Source: Aaosphaeria pasadenensis
Taxonomy: Eukaryota > Ascomycota > Dothideomycetes > Pleosporales
Direction of reading: 5' to 3'
Assembly: GCA_022813625.1 (NCBI GenBank)
Contig: JAKLMB010000007.1
Coordinates: forward strand, 310,001 to 374,000
Length of the DNA: 64,000 nucleotides
The notes beneath the pieces were generated by a model. That model had not been told where the DNA came from and made no database searches. It worked only from the letters and a program-made list of their open reading frames with translations. The position numbers were made by a program, and so were the translations under genes. This document shows positions 34,107-45,498 of this stretch, piece after piece. The first letter of the stretch is position 1. Each line of letters begins with the position of its first letter.

Positions 34107-36418
34107 TTATACCCATTCTGACGGCCGTGCAGTGTGTGATCGTTCTGCCGGAACAGGTGAGAAATGATTACCAGATAACCTCCAACCCTGTCTTGGGAGT
34201 AGACGCGCCTTGAATTTCTTCGCCTTGGTTCGCGGAGTACCAATTGGATTCGAGTCTTGTTTCAACTGTTCCTGCACGCCTTCGGGAAGCCCACCATACA
34301 TAAGCGTTGCCATGGCCGATGTTTTCCATACTCCAACATCTTCCTTATCCTTGGATGTCTGCATCACAGTACCCACGAGGAACACTGCACTGAGAGCCAA
34401 TATAAGAAGCGGCAATGTGAGCCAAGGCCAGCTTACTGACACAAAAATTTCGATGTCGTATGCTGGTCCTGAAATCATTTCACGGCTCGGACTCGACCTG
34501 ATTGCATTCGTCATTGCAGTCGCCATACGTGCCATGTGGTTGGAAATATTGTTCGGAGGCATCCACGCCTCATACCTGATATCTTGTGAGTTGCCATAGC
34601 CTTCTTTCCAGGTTCCATATCTCCATCGTGGTCTTGCAGAAGCGTTCATGACAGTATATGAGGAATACGTAAAATCATTGAACATGTCTAACATGTTCAA
34701 AGCTGTCTCTTGTGAGACCCCATACAATGAAGAGTTTGAAGAGTTACTGAGAGAATCCGGAGCCTGTATGGAAATATCAGAAAGATAGTCTTGGTAAGTT
34801 GCCTCACCCTCAGGCATGATCACGGTTTCCGTTTTCCAGGGCCAGGGTCCAGTGGTCGTGTTGATCTGTGTCTTGATGATCTCCTCCTGGTAACTACCCC
34901 AGTAGTAGGACGAGCTAATTGTTTTGACGCACAATGACAGGACACATTCTTGCGCGATCGGGGTATCATTTCGATAAACGCTTTCAGAGCCGTTGCTTGC
35001 AGAGACGAGCAAAAAGTCTGTCAATGCATTTCGGATCTCTTTGAAGTGAATGGAGCCAAAACCATAAAGGGGATTCATCATGGGAATCTCGGTCAAAGGC
35101 AGAACGCGTGCTAATAGTGCTTCTTTTTTCGCTCCAAAACTTGAGCTATTCGTGTCAAGGATGTATCCTGACATAAATATCGGCTTGGAGCTTGTGAGGT
35201 TAAGAAAGTAGCCACACATTGTCCGGTTTTCCTTTGGTGATTCGTAACCTCCATTGTGTTTCAACGTCCAGTCATCGGGACCCGTGCGACAACCATACTC
35301 TAGCATTGGCGAAACATCCTGACAAGAGCTACAGAAGCCTAAAGTCTCAAAGGGTGGCCATGTGCAATTACTCGTAGGACAGGACAATGGGATGTCAGGT
35401 CTTGTGCCGTTTCCAAAGAAAACGGGCTGCGTTCCGTTCTCGTAGAAGAACGAATTGGCCACTGCGTCCAAATTTCTGTCCAGTATTGTGATAGGGGAAT
35501 CGCCGTGATATCTTGCAGAGTAATCTGGTGCATAGATGATCACTCGAGGAGTAGATCCATTCGCAGCGATAGTCCACCGTTGAGGAAAGTCGGCCACCTG
35601 TTGGAAGAAAGGGTCCAATGCTAGCGCAAGTAGAGTCACTGCTGCACCCAAAGAGGCCAAGGTTCTGGATTAGTTAGTAATGAAGATTGAGGTGAAGTCT
35701 GTTCCAAATAAACTTACCTGCCCTTAGTCCGTACAAGAAGTAATGCCGAGCCTAATGGGCCTCGTGAAGCATTGTCAAAAATCTCGAAGTCCCAGATTTT
35801 TCTTGATTTCTTCCTAAACCAATTCCACTTGAGCTGTCCCAGTGCTTCTGACACTGGGAGAATTAACGCAGCAGAAGCCACTCGAGATAAGATACTAAGG
35901 GTCTGGGCAAGGGGCCATTTGGGAATTGGCTTCTTTTCAAGGACTGCTAAAATGACAATGATCGCTAACATGCAAGCAGCGCTGACCGACCAACTTAAAA
36001 TCTCTAGAGTCCATCTCCGAATGACACTGCCAGATGATGTGTATCGCCATATTCTTTCCTCGATCCATTGCGCTGCATTTCTCCGTGCTTGTGCTTGCTC
36101 AGTGGTTGATTTCTCTTCGTTCTGAATCTCCGAAGAATCGTTGATTCCGAGTCCTAGCCCGAGTTCAACTCTCTTATGGGGCCTTTCGGAAACATAGGGC
36201 TCACAGGTGTAGGAATGGGAGGCCGGCCTTTTATACAAATGACGGAGATTGATGAAACTAGCACGCTTCTGGCGCTGAGTCCGAGGAACAGTTTGAGTCG
36301 ATGCGCGGTCTTTTTTGAGGAGGGCCGGTGCCGCGCTCCATGACAATGTCAATGGAGTATTTGTAGCGCTTGTATAAGTAGGTGGTGGTGGTAATGGCTT
36401 GCAAAAGTTAGGATCCAT
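34107..36418 (-). CDS. DUF3176 multi-pass membrane protein, paralogue 2
   Basis: Exons 35718-36418 and 34107-35664 encode 752 residues. The order is the same as in paralogue 1: a Pro-rich head (PLPPPPTYTSATNTP), QWIEERIWRYTSSGSVIRRW, a membrane segment (SAACMLAIIVILAVL), ASAALILPVSEALGQLKW, FDNASRGPLGSALLLV, LASLGAAVTLLALALDPFFQ, an outer domain with many N-X-S/T sequons and CPTSNCTWPPFETLGFCSSC, a second cysteine pair in QECVLSLCVKT, and a final membrane span (LTLPLLILALSAVFLVGTVM). The 53-base intron is at the same codon as in the other two copies. Large outer domains between membrane spans are compatible with a sensor or adhesion role, but this is not demonstrated. Confidence 0.9.
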
Positions 36419-37165
36419 GGTGACATGCGCCGATTGTATGACCTCTTGTTGTCCTGGGATCGTGACTAGGTGGCATGAAGCGAATCATGCAGCGAATTCT
36501 CAGCTCCAAAAACACGAAGTATATGCCATTGCTAACGATGTCATTTCGGAGCTGGACATTAACAAGTACATATGCAAAACGGGACTCCTAAAGCGCCCAG
36601 ATAGCCCCCAAAAGATTGTGAATGTTCTCGGCATTTTCATCAACTCGTTACGGACGATGCCCAGTTGTCCCCGCCAGCTTGCAGATGTTAAGCGCTGCGG
36701 CACAGCACTTGGGCGCCAACATGCATACAGTCGCAGCGTCACGACAATAATGCTATGACACAACAGGCCATTGATAACAGAATAATTTCTGTATGAACAG
36801 GCAACGTGCTGATATATTACTCGATTAGATGGTGCAAACATGAATCTACGATTCTACATGTGGTCCAATCTCAGATAACCTACCGTGTCTAACTGTATTC
36901 GGAAATGATCCTTCGGCATCGACTTGTATATTTTCGTCACATTTACACGCATATCAATAAGGTATGAAAAACTGTGATTGTATCTCGGAAGGCAAAATAG
37001 ATCGCCGAACACCTGATAGTGTTCATGTTCTACCCAAATTTTGTTCGAATGAAAGTATCACAATTTGGTGAACATTGCTGTTCATTAAAAAGACATCATT
37101 AAAAGTGTCTACTAACAGTGTATACTTTTATAATCAAGAAAACCTAGGGCACAAACAGAATATAC
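36419..37165. other. Intergenic between DUF3176-2 and DUF3176-3
   Basis: The 747 bases include the promoter of paralogue 2 and the 3' end of paralogue 3. No gene is recognised; the DNA is A+T-rich towards the right (37030-37150). Confidence 0.5.
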
Positions 37166-39505
37166 CTATATCCACCCTGGAATATGTTGATCTTTTGCAC
37201 CTGGAGGTTTCGGGGAGTATATCGCGCCTGAAATCCGCCAGCCCTGGCCTGGTAGTAATCGTGCTTTGAGCTTTCTCGCTTTCGCCAGTGTCTCAGTCGT
37301 GGACCGAGGGTCCTTCATTTTCTTCTGAACGTCCTCGGGAATGCCGCCGTGTAGGAGCGCTGCCATGGCCGAAGTCTTCCAGACTCCTATGCCTTGGCCA
37401 TCCCTTGCCGTTTTGTATACAGTTCCAGCCAGGAACAAGGCGCTCAGAATCAGAATGCAAAGAGGTAGTGTCAGCCATGGCCACGAGACGGAGACAAATC
37501 GTTCTTCATTCCAGGCAACGCCCACAACACTTTCAGGGGAACCCCTGGACCGAACCAGATAGGAAAGGGCCTCGCTTAATCGTTTGACGTGGCTTGTGAT
37601 GTTATTCGGTGCAATCCATGGATTGAAGGGTACACCTTGTGTAGTTTCAGGACCACCAAGGAACATATCGCTACGCACAATTGGCTCGGGCACATCGTCC
37701 GTGTCGATGAAAAATGATGGTGCTAGATCGTCGAATACGCCATGAATGTTGTATGCAGTCTCGTTGGATAGCCCGAACTCCGGCCCCTCATCATGGGGCC
37801 GGAGAGTAATGTTTTGAGTATACTCTTGGGAAGCAGCCCATCCGCTATCCTCCCAATACTTGGCCTCGGTCTTCCATGGCCAAGGCCCACTAGTTGTGTT
37901 AATGAATTCACTGACTATCTCTTCCTTGTAGGTAGCGCGGTAATAAGTCGATCGAATTGACTGAACACACCATGTCAGCATGCACTCATGTGCAACGGGT
38001 GTGGAATTAAGATGAATGGCCTCTTTTCCACCCGGTGTGCTAGCCACGATAAAGTCCACAATCGGGTTGCGGACCTGCGAGTAGTGTATGGATCCACCAT
38101 ACAAAGCCTCCTTCCTTGGAAAGGAAGCCAATGGAATGGTTCTCATCAGAAGAGTATCTTTGTGAAGAGTTCCATTATACGAAGGACCTGGTTCAACCAT
38201 GTAACCTGTCATGAGGATAGGATTGTCGCTTGTAGCATTGAGAAAGTATCCACATGCAATCGATTTTTGATACACCGGATACCAATTTAACGAATTGGCG
38301 CTAGTTGTTGTCCAATCTAGGTTCGCTTTTAAGCATGCAAACTCAAGAAGCTCAGTAACATCTGTGCATGCGCTACAGACTCCCATGGTTTCATAGACAG
38401 GCCAGGTGCAGTTGCCGGTTGGACAGAAGACTGGTATTTCTGGTCGAGTGCCATTACCAAAAGGTGTGTACTTCGCTCCTTTACCAAAGAAGAATGATCT
38501 GAGCATGGTGCTAACGTCGCCATCGATTACCGCTATAGCTGATCCATTGAAATAAACGTTCCTGTATGGAATATCCAAGTGCAGTATTCGAGGAATTGTA
38601 CTGTTGTCGATCGCGACCCACCGCTGCGGAAAGTCAATGACTTGCTGAAAGAAGGGATCAAGCGCCAAAGCCAAAAGAGTAACAGCAGCTCCGAGAGACG
38701 CTAGAGTTCTGGGTACATATAAGTTAGCAGTGTATTCAAATTTCAGTATGAAGCTAGCTACAAACCTTCCTTTAGTGCGAACGAGGAGGAGCGCAGAACC
38801 CCATGGTCCTCGTGATGCGTTGTCGAAAATTTCAAAATCCCACATCTTGCGAGACTCGCCCTGAAACCAATCCCATTTCAATTGGCCAAGTGCTTCTGAA
38901 ACAGGAAGGATGAGTGCTGCCGATGCCACTTTGGACAAAATATTGAAAATCTGCCCGATCGGCCAATCTGGCATCTCTGTATCCTTGAAGGCGATGAGGA
39001 TACCAATAATGGCGCCCATGCATAACGCACTAATGCACCAACTTATGATTTCCAAAGTCCATCTGCGAGCGACGCCTCCGGATGTCGTGTATTGGAATAT
39101 CATCTTTTCGATCCATTGAGCGGCATTTATACGAGACTTGACGGATGTGTCTGCCGGTTGACCAGACTGTTGATCGTTATGTATAGGGAGCCCGCCGATG
39201 ATACCGAGGCCGAGCTCCTGGTCAACCTTGTCGGTGGTGAATGGTCCGCTAATTCTCGATTTGGTGACCCGTCTCCTGTACAGACGACGTAAGTTGGCGA
39301 GTCTGCTGCGTCTTGGAGGGCACACCAGTCTGGATGATCCTACTTGTGTTGGATTCTCAATATCCGAGGGGTGCTGTAGAAATGAACCGGGTCCATGATA
39401 TGACGGTGGTGGTATATAATCAAATGTCCTCCGGTCGGTGTGTGTATTCAGGTTTGATATCCCATGTTGGACGCGAAATTCAGGAGGAAGTATGGGAGAC
39501 TCCAT
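37166..39505 (-). CDS. DUF3176 multi-pass membrane protein, paralogue 3
   Basis: Exons 38766-39505 and 37166-38708 encode 760 residues. The intervening 57 bases are open in frame, but the GTTTGT donor, CTAAC branch-like element and CCCAG acceptor, together with alignment to the other two copies (TKGR joined to TLASLGAA), show that they are an intron. The core carries QWIEKMIFQYTTSGGVARRW, ASAALILPVSEALGQLKWDW, FDNASRGPWGSALLL and LALALDPFFQQVIDFPQRW. The outer domain has CPTGNCTWPVYETMGVCSAC and AHECMLTWCVQSI, followed by a last span (LPLCILILSALFLAGTVY) and the tail GVWKTSAMAALLHGGIPEDV. It is more like paralogue 2 than paralogue 1 in head length and core. Confidence 0.92.
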   Translation of the reverse strand: MESPILPPEFRVQHGISNLNTHTDRRTFDYIPPPSYHGPGSFLQHPSDIENPTQVGSSRLVCPPRRSRLANLRRLYRRRVTKSRISGPFTTDKVDQELGLGIIGGLPIHNDQQSGQPADTSVKSRINAAQWIEKMIFQYTTSGGVARRWTLEIISWCISALCMGAIIGILIAFKDTEMPDWPIGQIFNILSKVASAALILPVSEALGQLKWDWFQGESRKMWDFEIFDNASRGPWGSALLLVRTKGRFVASFILKFEYTANLYVPRTLASLGAAVTLLALALDPFFQQVIDFPQRWVAIDNSTIPRILHLDIPYRNVYFNGSAIAVIDGDVSTMLRSFFFGKGAKYTPFGNGTRPEIPVFCPTGNCTWPVYETMGVCSACTDVTELLEFACLKANLDWTTTSANSLNWYPVYQKSIACGYFLNATSDNPILMTGYMVEPGPSYNGTLHKDTLLMRTIPLASFPRKEALYGGSIHYSQVRNPIVDFIVASTPGGKEAIHLNSTPVAHECMLTWCVQSIRSTYYRATYKEEIVSEFINTTSGPWPWKTEAKYWEDSGWAASQEYTQNITLRPHDEGPEFGLSNETAYNIHGVFDDLAPSFFIDTDDVPEPIVRSDMFLGGPETTQGVPFNPWIAPNNITSHVKRLSEALSYLVRSRGSPESVVGVAWNEERFVSVSWPWLTLPLCILILSALFLAGTVYKTARDGQGIGVWKTSAMAALLHGGIPEDVQKKMKDPRSTTETLAKARKLKARLLPGQGWRISGAIYSPKPPGAKDQHIPGWI

Positions 39506-41643
39506 GAATGGGGATGGATCTCAAAGGGATATATCTCAAGATAATTAAACGTGATATTGCGTTGGTCGCTGACCTGCTAGAAATGTGGGTTGAGCATATA
39601 TTTTGATTAATTAGTATGGATTGATTCTTGGAAGTGTTATTGTTTTATTTTTTGGGCGATTTGAAAAATTGATCGAGTATATATGCAGCGAACATCGGTG
39701 CGGTGGATGATCAGTAGCCTTGGGCGTGAAGTTCAAGCGCCCAGTCGTGTTATTGGTGCTGTTACGGCTGCACACTAGCCCCGTATCTGTTATCGAAGGC
39801 ACACCCTGCAGTTGATACCAGACCCAAGCGCTGCGGCACAGCCGGCGGGCGCTTACCACCATCGCTAATGCAACACAACATGATGGGCAAACAAGACTCA
39901 AGAGATAAATGATGACAGACTGGAACAAGTAAAATCATAGCGAAGCACGCCGTAGTTCTTGATGATCTTTGATACCGTTCCAAGGCTTATTCGGCCTCAA
40001 CGTATGTACATAAATGCCGGTTATTTGCTCTTCCGGGCAGTCGTCGTTTGACTCGGGTCTATATGCTATATTTGACGCTACAATCTGCCGTTCGCATGAG
40101 TCTATCATATTATTTTCTTGGCATCTTATCGCGAATCGATTGCCTGGTATTTTCACGTTGCCTTTTCAGCCTCGCTGGTTGCAGATATTCGCAGTCTCAG
40201 AAACGGTGTCACAACATGCATCTAAATCTAGAGTAAATCGTTCTATTATTGTATGCCCACGCATCATCAAGAGATCCGCTAGCTAAAGGGTGTAGATGGA
40301 TATTGTTCACCGGAATCGCCAACTATAACTCGCAGAGAGTTATACGAACTTTTGCAAAGAATGATTGTGGATTTTGTTTGCCTGGATTGATCATTCTAAA
40401 TATGATCTTTGGGCGCTCTATCTCTTCTCTACGTACAGCGGCCGATGGCGGTACGATTGGGTGAAACACTCGATTAGATTTGCTTTATCTGGTCAATGTT
40501 TTTCGACGGTCCAATTCATCAGAAATAGGAAACTTGATGAAGTCTTTTGCACCCCATCTAGGGAGGCTGTAGAAACTGTGGAACGGCACCCCGGGCGTGA
40601 GTGCCTGTGTTTGACCATCAAAGATGAACAGCATAACCCGTAAATATTCTGGTAATTGGACACTCGGGATTGCTGTACTTTTCGTGAACTAGTAGTCTTG
40701 GTTGGTACGAGGCTATCCCCAAACCACGTGATTGATGGTGAATACCAATCGTGACCCTCTAATTGACCGAAGACGATCGGGAAATTGGCATATAATCTCA
40801 CCATTAACCGATGGTTCGCATGAATATGACCGATTTCTCTATTGTTTCTGCCTGCTACTGGATACAAATCGTTCCTGAAAGGGACAAATATCTCCACGAA
40901 GTCCTTTATGCACCCCGGTACCTAATCATCAGTACGACATTGAATGAGAATTCGGAAATCCCGAGATCTTGGCCTGCACAACTATACCTGTACACCCAGG
41001 CTCCAGGAAATTCGGAATCAAACCGAATTAATGAAATCCAAGCAGTGACAAAATCTTTCATTGGCGCTCTTCAACTGACCGAGCTCCTACATTGCTTGGG
41101 TGCCGCCATGATTCGTTGAAATCATGCTTGATCGGAGTTGAATTCACTAAACGAGCTTATACTAAGACAATTAACTGCTCAACGATGATCGCTGCATTAT
41201 CATGAACAGTGTTATGATGCAACGTTAAGGGTACATTGACGGCATGGTCCGGATTGTGTATCAGGAGATGAGCACTAGCCTACAATAGGAAAGACGTGAT
41301 CACTCAAATCGAAAGAAGAATTACGTGCTTCGGCTTGCAGCGCATTTTTGTAAAAGACTTGTCTACACAAGCATCTGTCGAAGAACGCCATATCCACTCT
41401 TCTTCTTAGTTTCAACCTATTTCGTCGGTTTGTGGCGTTGCTAAGCTATCCGCTCAGGCAAAGATATGACCATTCCTGTGGTATGATCAGTTTGTTGAAG
41501 TTTACTGAAAAATGGATCTCGCATCATGTTGAATACGGGATTTGGGATTTACCGACAGGCTGTAGCCTTATATATCCCCCAGAAGCTCTTGCAGCAAGAG
41601 TGGGTTCACTCTCTTTTGATCACCAGGATTCGACGTATCCACC
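39506..41643. other. 2.1-kb intergenic, nothing recognised
   Basis: The stretch lies between the divergent DUF3176-3 and MFS transporter genes. Several overlapping frames of 60-134 codons occur, none with recognisable features. The last few hundred bases are presumably the transporter promoter. Confidence 0.45.
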
Positions 41644-43262
41644 ATGGCCGGACAACCTCCAGCAGATGCGGACTACTCTGCAGAACCAACGAAGGATCCT
41701 ATCACTACCGAGACATCTACAGGCCATGAGATCAGGGCAGATAATGCAAAGAGTGGAGGTGATGCGGCTCTGAACCTGCTCAAGGAATCTGGCGGTGTTC
41801 ACCGTGTGGTCGATCCTGAGACAAACAAGCGCCTGCTTCGCCGTATTGATCTGCATATCATGCCACTCATCTGTATTGTCTACTTCTTGCAATATATTGA
41901 CAAGACTGCCATCTCGTATGCAAGTGTCACGGGCATTCTCGAGTCAACACATCTGCACGGCAACCAATTCAATTGGGTAGCATCGATCTTCTTCTTCGGG
42001 TGAGTACTTGTTATTCGAACTGCAGCGACATAAATTACTAATACGATGCGCGTAGGCAACTCGCATTTGAATTTCCTACAATTCGCCTCATCCAACTATT
42101 CCCACTTGCCAAGTATGTCGCAGTCAATGTCACCATTTGGGGAGCAGTCCTGGCCTCGCTCGCAGCATGCAAATCCTATGCCTCACTCCTAGTATGCCGC
42201 TTTCTCCTAGGCGCTGCAGAGGCCGCCGTCGTTCCGGCCTGGGTCATCTTCACATCCCAATGGTACACCAAAAACGAGCAGGCCTTCCGCGTAGGAATCT
42301 GGTTCTCCGTATGCGGTGCCGCTCAAATGTTTGGTGGTTACTTCGCCTATGGCGTAGCCAACCACGTCGGAGGAGACGTAAATGCCGCTCTCAAAGGTTG
42401 GCAAGTCATCTTCTTGTTCCTAGGGCTGTTGACTGCTGTCGTCGGAATCAGCTTTTGGTTCATTATGCCCGACTCGCCCGAGTTCGCGGGCTTCCTTTCG
42501 GCGGAGGAGAAAGCTCTTCACATTGAGCGCATTCGTTCGAACGAGCAAGGTATCGGATCGAGAGTTTTCAAGTGGGACCAGTTTTGGGAGGCTGTTACTG
42601 ATCCTATGACTTGGTTGTATGCCTTCTGGATCTTTGCGGCCAATATCCCCAACTCGATTGCAACCTCCTTTGGTAACATTCTCGTCAAGGGCATGGGCTA
42701 CACTTCGAAGGAGTCACTCTTGTTGGTCACACCGCTGGGCGCATACGAAATTGTAGCTCTGGTCGGATTGACTTACATCGCTATGAAGAAAGAGCAGCGA
42801 CTATATGCCTGTATTGCAGGTCACATTCCCGCCATCATCGGCGCGATTCTCATGGCTACGACGAATAAAACTCCCGCGCTCATCGGATACTACCTCTCTG
42901 GTGGAATCCCCATCGGCTGGACGACGATTCTCGGGCTTCAAGCCTCCAACGTCGCCGGATCGACAAAGAAGATCACGGTGTCTGTCATTGGCACGATCGC
43001 CTACACGGTCGGAAACATTATTTCGCCCCAGACTTTCCAGGCCAGGGATGCGCCTCGATATCTCCCTGCAAAGATTTCGATTGTCATTTTGTACTTCTTG
43101 ATTACTGTGGATCTGTTCATCATGCGATGGCTGTTTGTTAGGCGGAATAAGCAGAGAGATCAAGAAAGAGAAACTCAAGGAGATAGCTACAAAGTCGAAG
43201 AGAACCATGAGTTCTTTGACCTCACGGATCTGAAGAACAGGGAGTTTAGATATGCTTTGTAA
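41644..43262 (+). CDS. MFS transporter, allantoate permease (Dal5/ACS) family
   Basis: Exons 41644-41999 and 42056-43262 encode 520 residues with about twelve membrane spans. The N-terminal tail is hydrophilic. The first span region LLRRIDLHIMPLICIVYFLQYIDKTAISYA, the RFLLGAAEAAVVPAW motif and the loop PDSPEFAGFLSAEEK are typical of the anion:cation symporter family, whose fungal members take up allantoate, nicotinate, biotin precursors and other organic anions. The exact substrate cannot be read from sequence. The 56-base intron is phase 2, at FFFG/QLAFEFP. The gene converges closely on the AAA ATPase gene. Confidence 0.93.
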
Positions 43263-43399
43263 AGAGGATATAGTATAGAAGCATGAATTGATCTATGCTT
43301 TCATTTGAAAGCGTCTACGTATTGGTATCTTTAATAACTGCTCTCTCAGGAATCTCCACAAAGTGCAGGAGATTTTGCTGATTTCCCCATTCAATGTCC

Positions 43400-45498
43400 C
43401 TATTTTCCTGAACCAATCTTCTCATCAGTATCGGCATCAACCACCATATCAAGAATGACACGAATATCCTGCACGGTCAACGCCTTCTTCTCCTCCAAGG
43501 CAATCGACACCGCACATGCCACCGCATTCTTGATCTGTCTTCCATTGAGTTGCACCTCCGCCAATTGCGTGATCTCCTGCTCATTAAGCTTCGCCTGCTT
43601 AGCAGCAGCAGGCACATTCTCCAAGCAGTTCTTCCAGATAGATGCCCGCGACGCGACCGACAGATCAGGATAGTGCAGCTTGAAGTGAATACGACTATCG
43701 AACGCCGCATCAATAGTCCTCTTCCGGTTTGTCGTCATAATAAGCACACCCTGGAAGTACTCAAGCCTCCTCAAGAAGATACTGACCAGCGCATTGCGCT
43801 CGAGATCGAGCCCATCACGCTCCTGGAGGAAGACGTCGGCTTCGTCGATCAAGAGGACGCAACCCCACTGTCGCGTGATCTCCAGCACCTGGTCTAACGA
43901 CCTCTCTACATCGCCGGTATACGTTCCGAGTTCACCGGCGCTCAACATGTAGAGAGGGCGCTTTGTCGCCTCTGCAATGACCTCCGCAGTCAACGTCTTG
44001 CCGACGCCTGGGTTTCCACTCAGTAAGCCAACAAGTCCTTTGCCCTTCCCGCTAACAATATCATCGAAGGTCTCTGCGCTATTCTTATGCGAACGCACAA
44101 GCGTGTGGATCAGGTCTCGCTTCTGCTTGTCCATGACGAGTTTGGAGAATGCGTTCGTGTTCCACACCACAGGCGTCATGCGGTTGATAGAGAAGAGACA
44201 CCATTTCTTCTGGCGGAAGCTGAAGCCTCCCGCGCAGTGATTGCAGAAAATCAAGTCACTTTCAGAGATGCGGTCGGTCGCGAGTTCGCGCTCGACTTTG
44301 GGCCAGAGAAGTTCTGTGCTGGTGTTTTGCTGGAGGCAGGTCGTTGGGTCAAGCATGATTCTACCAGTAGCCTGTGGGATTTATGTGAGTAAATTATTTG
44401 AATGAGAGCAGATTTGGAGAAGGGATGCTTACGTGGAGTACCAACCGTTTGTACTGGTTGTTCAAATACACTTCCTGGTTCTCGGCAATCGCAGGGCCAT
44501 TGTATTCCATATACGTTGCCTTGGTCATGTCGAGAAACTTCTTTCCACGCTCGGTGAGCTCGGAGGAGAGGGCCTTAGGATCGGAATGATATTTCAATGG
44601 GAAGTATGGGAGATTCTGCACCTTACGAGCACCAACGAAGTCGGCGATTTCAAGTTCGTGGTCTACCCAGCCAAGATTCTCACCGTCGTGCGAGATGCAT
44701 CGTGCTTTGATTGCGAAGAATTTGGAGCCATTTCTGCACTCATAAGTTCCTTGCTGTAGTTTGAAAACCTGGTCGTCTTTGAGAAGGTTGTCCCTTGAGT
44801 AAATGGGGGTGTTGGGAGGAAAGAGGGTCCAGAGGAGATCAAAAGTGATCTCGTCATGTTGGGAGAGCGAGAGAATGTTGTTGGTCGTGGATTCGAAGTC
44901 TTCGGCAATGTATTGGAGAGCAATGCCTATCTCTTCGATAGCAGTCTGGTTGGGAGTTTCCTTTGCCTGTTCAGCTTCGACACGCTTGACAAGACCAGGT
45001 CCGGCGTGAAAAAGCAATTCTGGGCTAATCTGATGTGATGTAAGTCAGAGGGTCAAAACGTAAGCTGATGTGAAACTGGTCCATACGTACTTCAGGAGGA
45101 TATTCATTCAACTTCGTCCCCTCTACGCCATCGTAAATTTCTGAGAGCGCACGCGTGAGGATCTCAGACTTAATATCGATCTCCGTTCCTGTGGGGAATC
45201 CCTTGTCGCAAATGATTCGGCGAACCTTGAGGACAACGTGAGAAGCATGGTTCGCTGTTTCAGGATTGGCTTTTGATTTTGGGGTTGGGACGAAATAATT
45301 CTCTCGCTTCTTCTTGCTGTAGATTTGGTCTAGTCGTTGGATTCGCTCTTTGGTGTGTTGCTCTGCCTTCTTCTTTCCTTTGCCTTTTCCTTTACCGGCG
45401 CCTTTCGCCTTCTGCTTGCCGTTTGCTTCAGGCTTCGTGGGGGTTTGGGGTCGAGTGTCTACTTGAGATTCAACGGAATCGTCTGCGTGAGGAGCCAT
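43400..45498 (-). CDS. AAA ATPase with fungal DUF7025-like N-terminal region
   Basis: Exons 45091-45498, 44433-45029 and 43400-44371 encode 658 residues. The N terminus has a very basic Lys/Gly tract (KGAGKGKGKGKKKAEQ), which may act in nucleic-acid binding or nuclear import. The middle region (SPELLFHAGPGLVKRVE, FPPNTPIYS, GWVDHELEIADFVGARKV) resembles the uncharacterised domain found in front of many fungal single-AAA proteins. One AAA module is near the C terminus, with Walker A GNPGVGKT at about 454-461, Walker B CVLLIDEADVF at about 505-515, sensor-type TTNRK and arginine-finger candidates in DAAFDSRIH. All catalytic residues look intact, so an active ATPase is expected. Its substrate is unknown. 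Both introns are phase 0. Confidence 0.9.

Noticed and set aside
40493..41119. Opposing frames of 134 and 102 codons, with a weak repeat around GAAGTC-TTT-GCACCCC at about 40540 and 40899
   Set aside because: The repeat is about 17 bases with mismatches, and neither frame shows conserved features.
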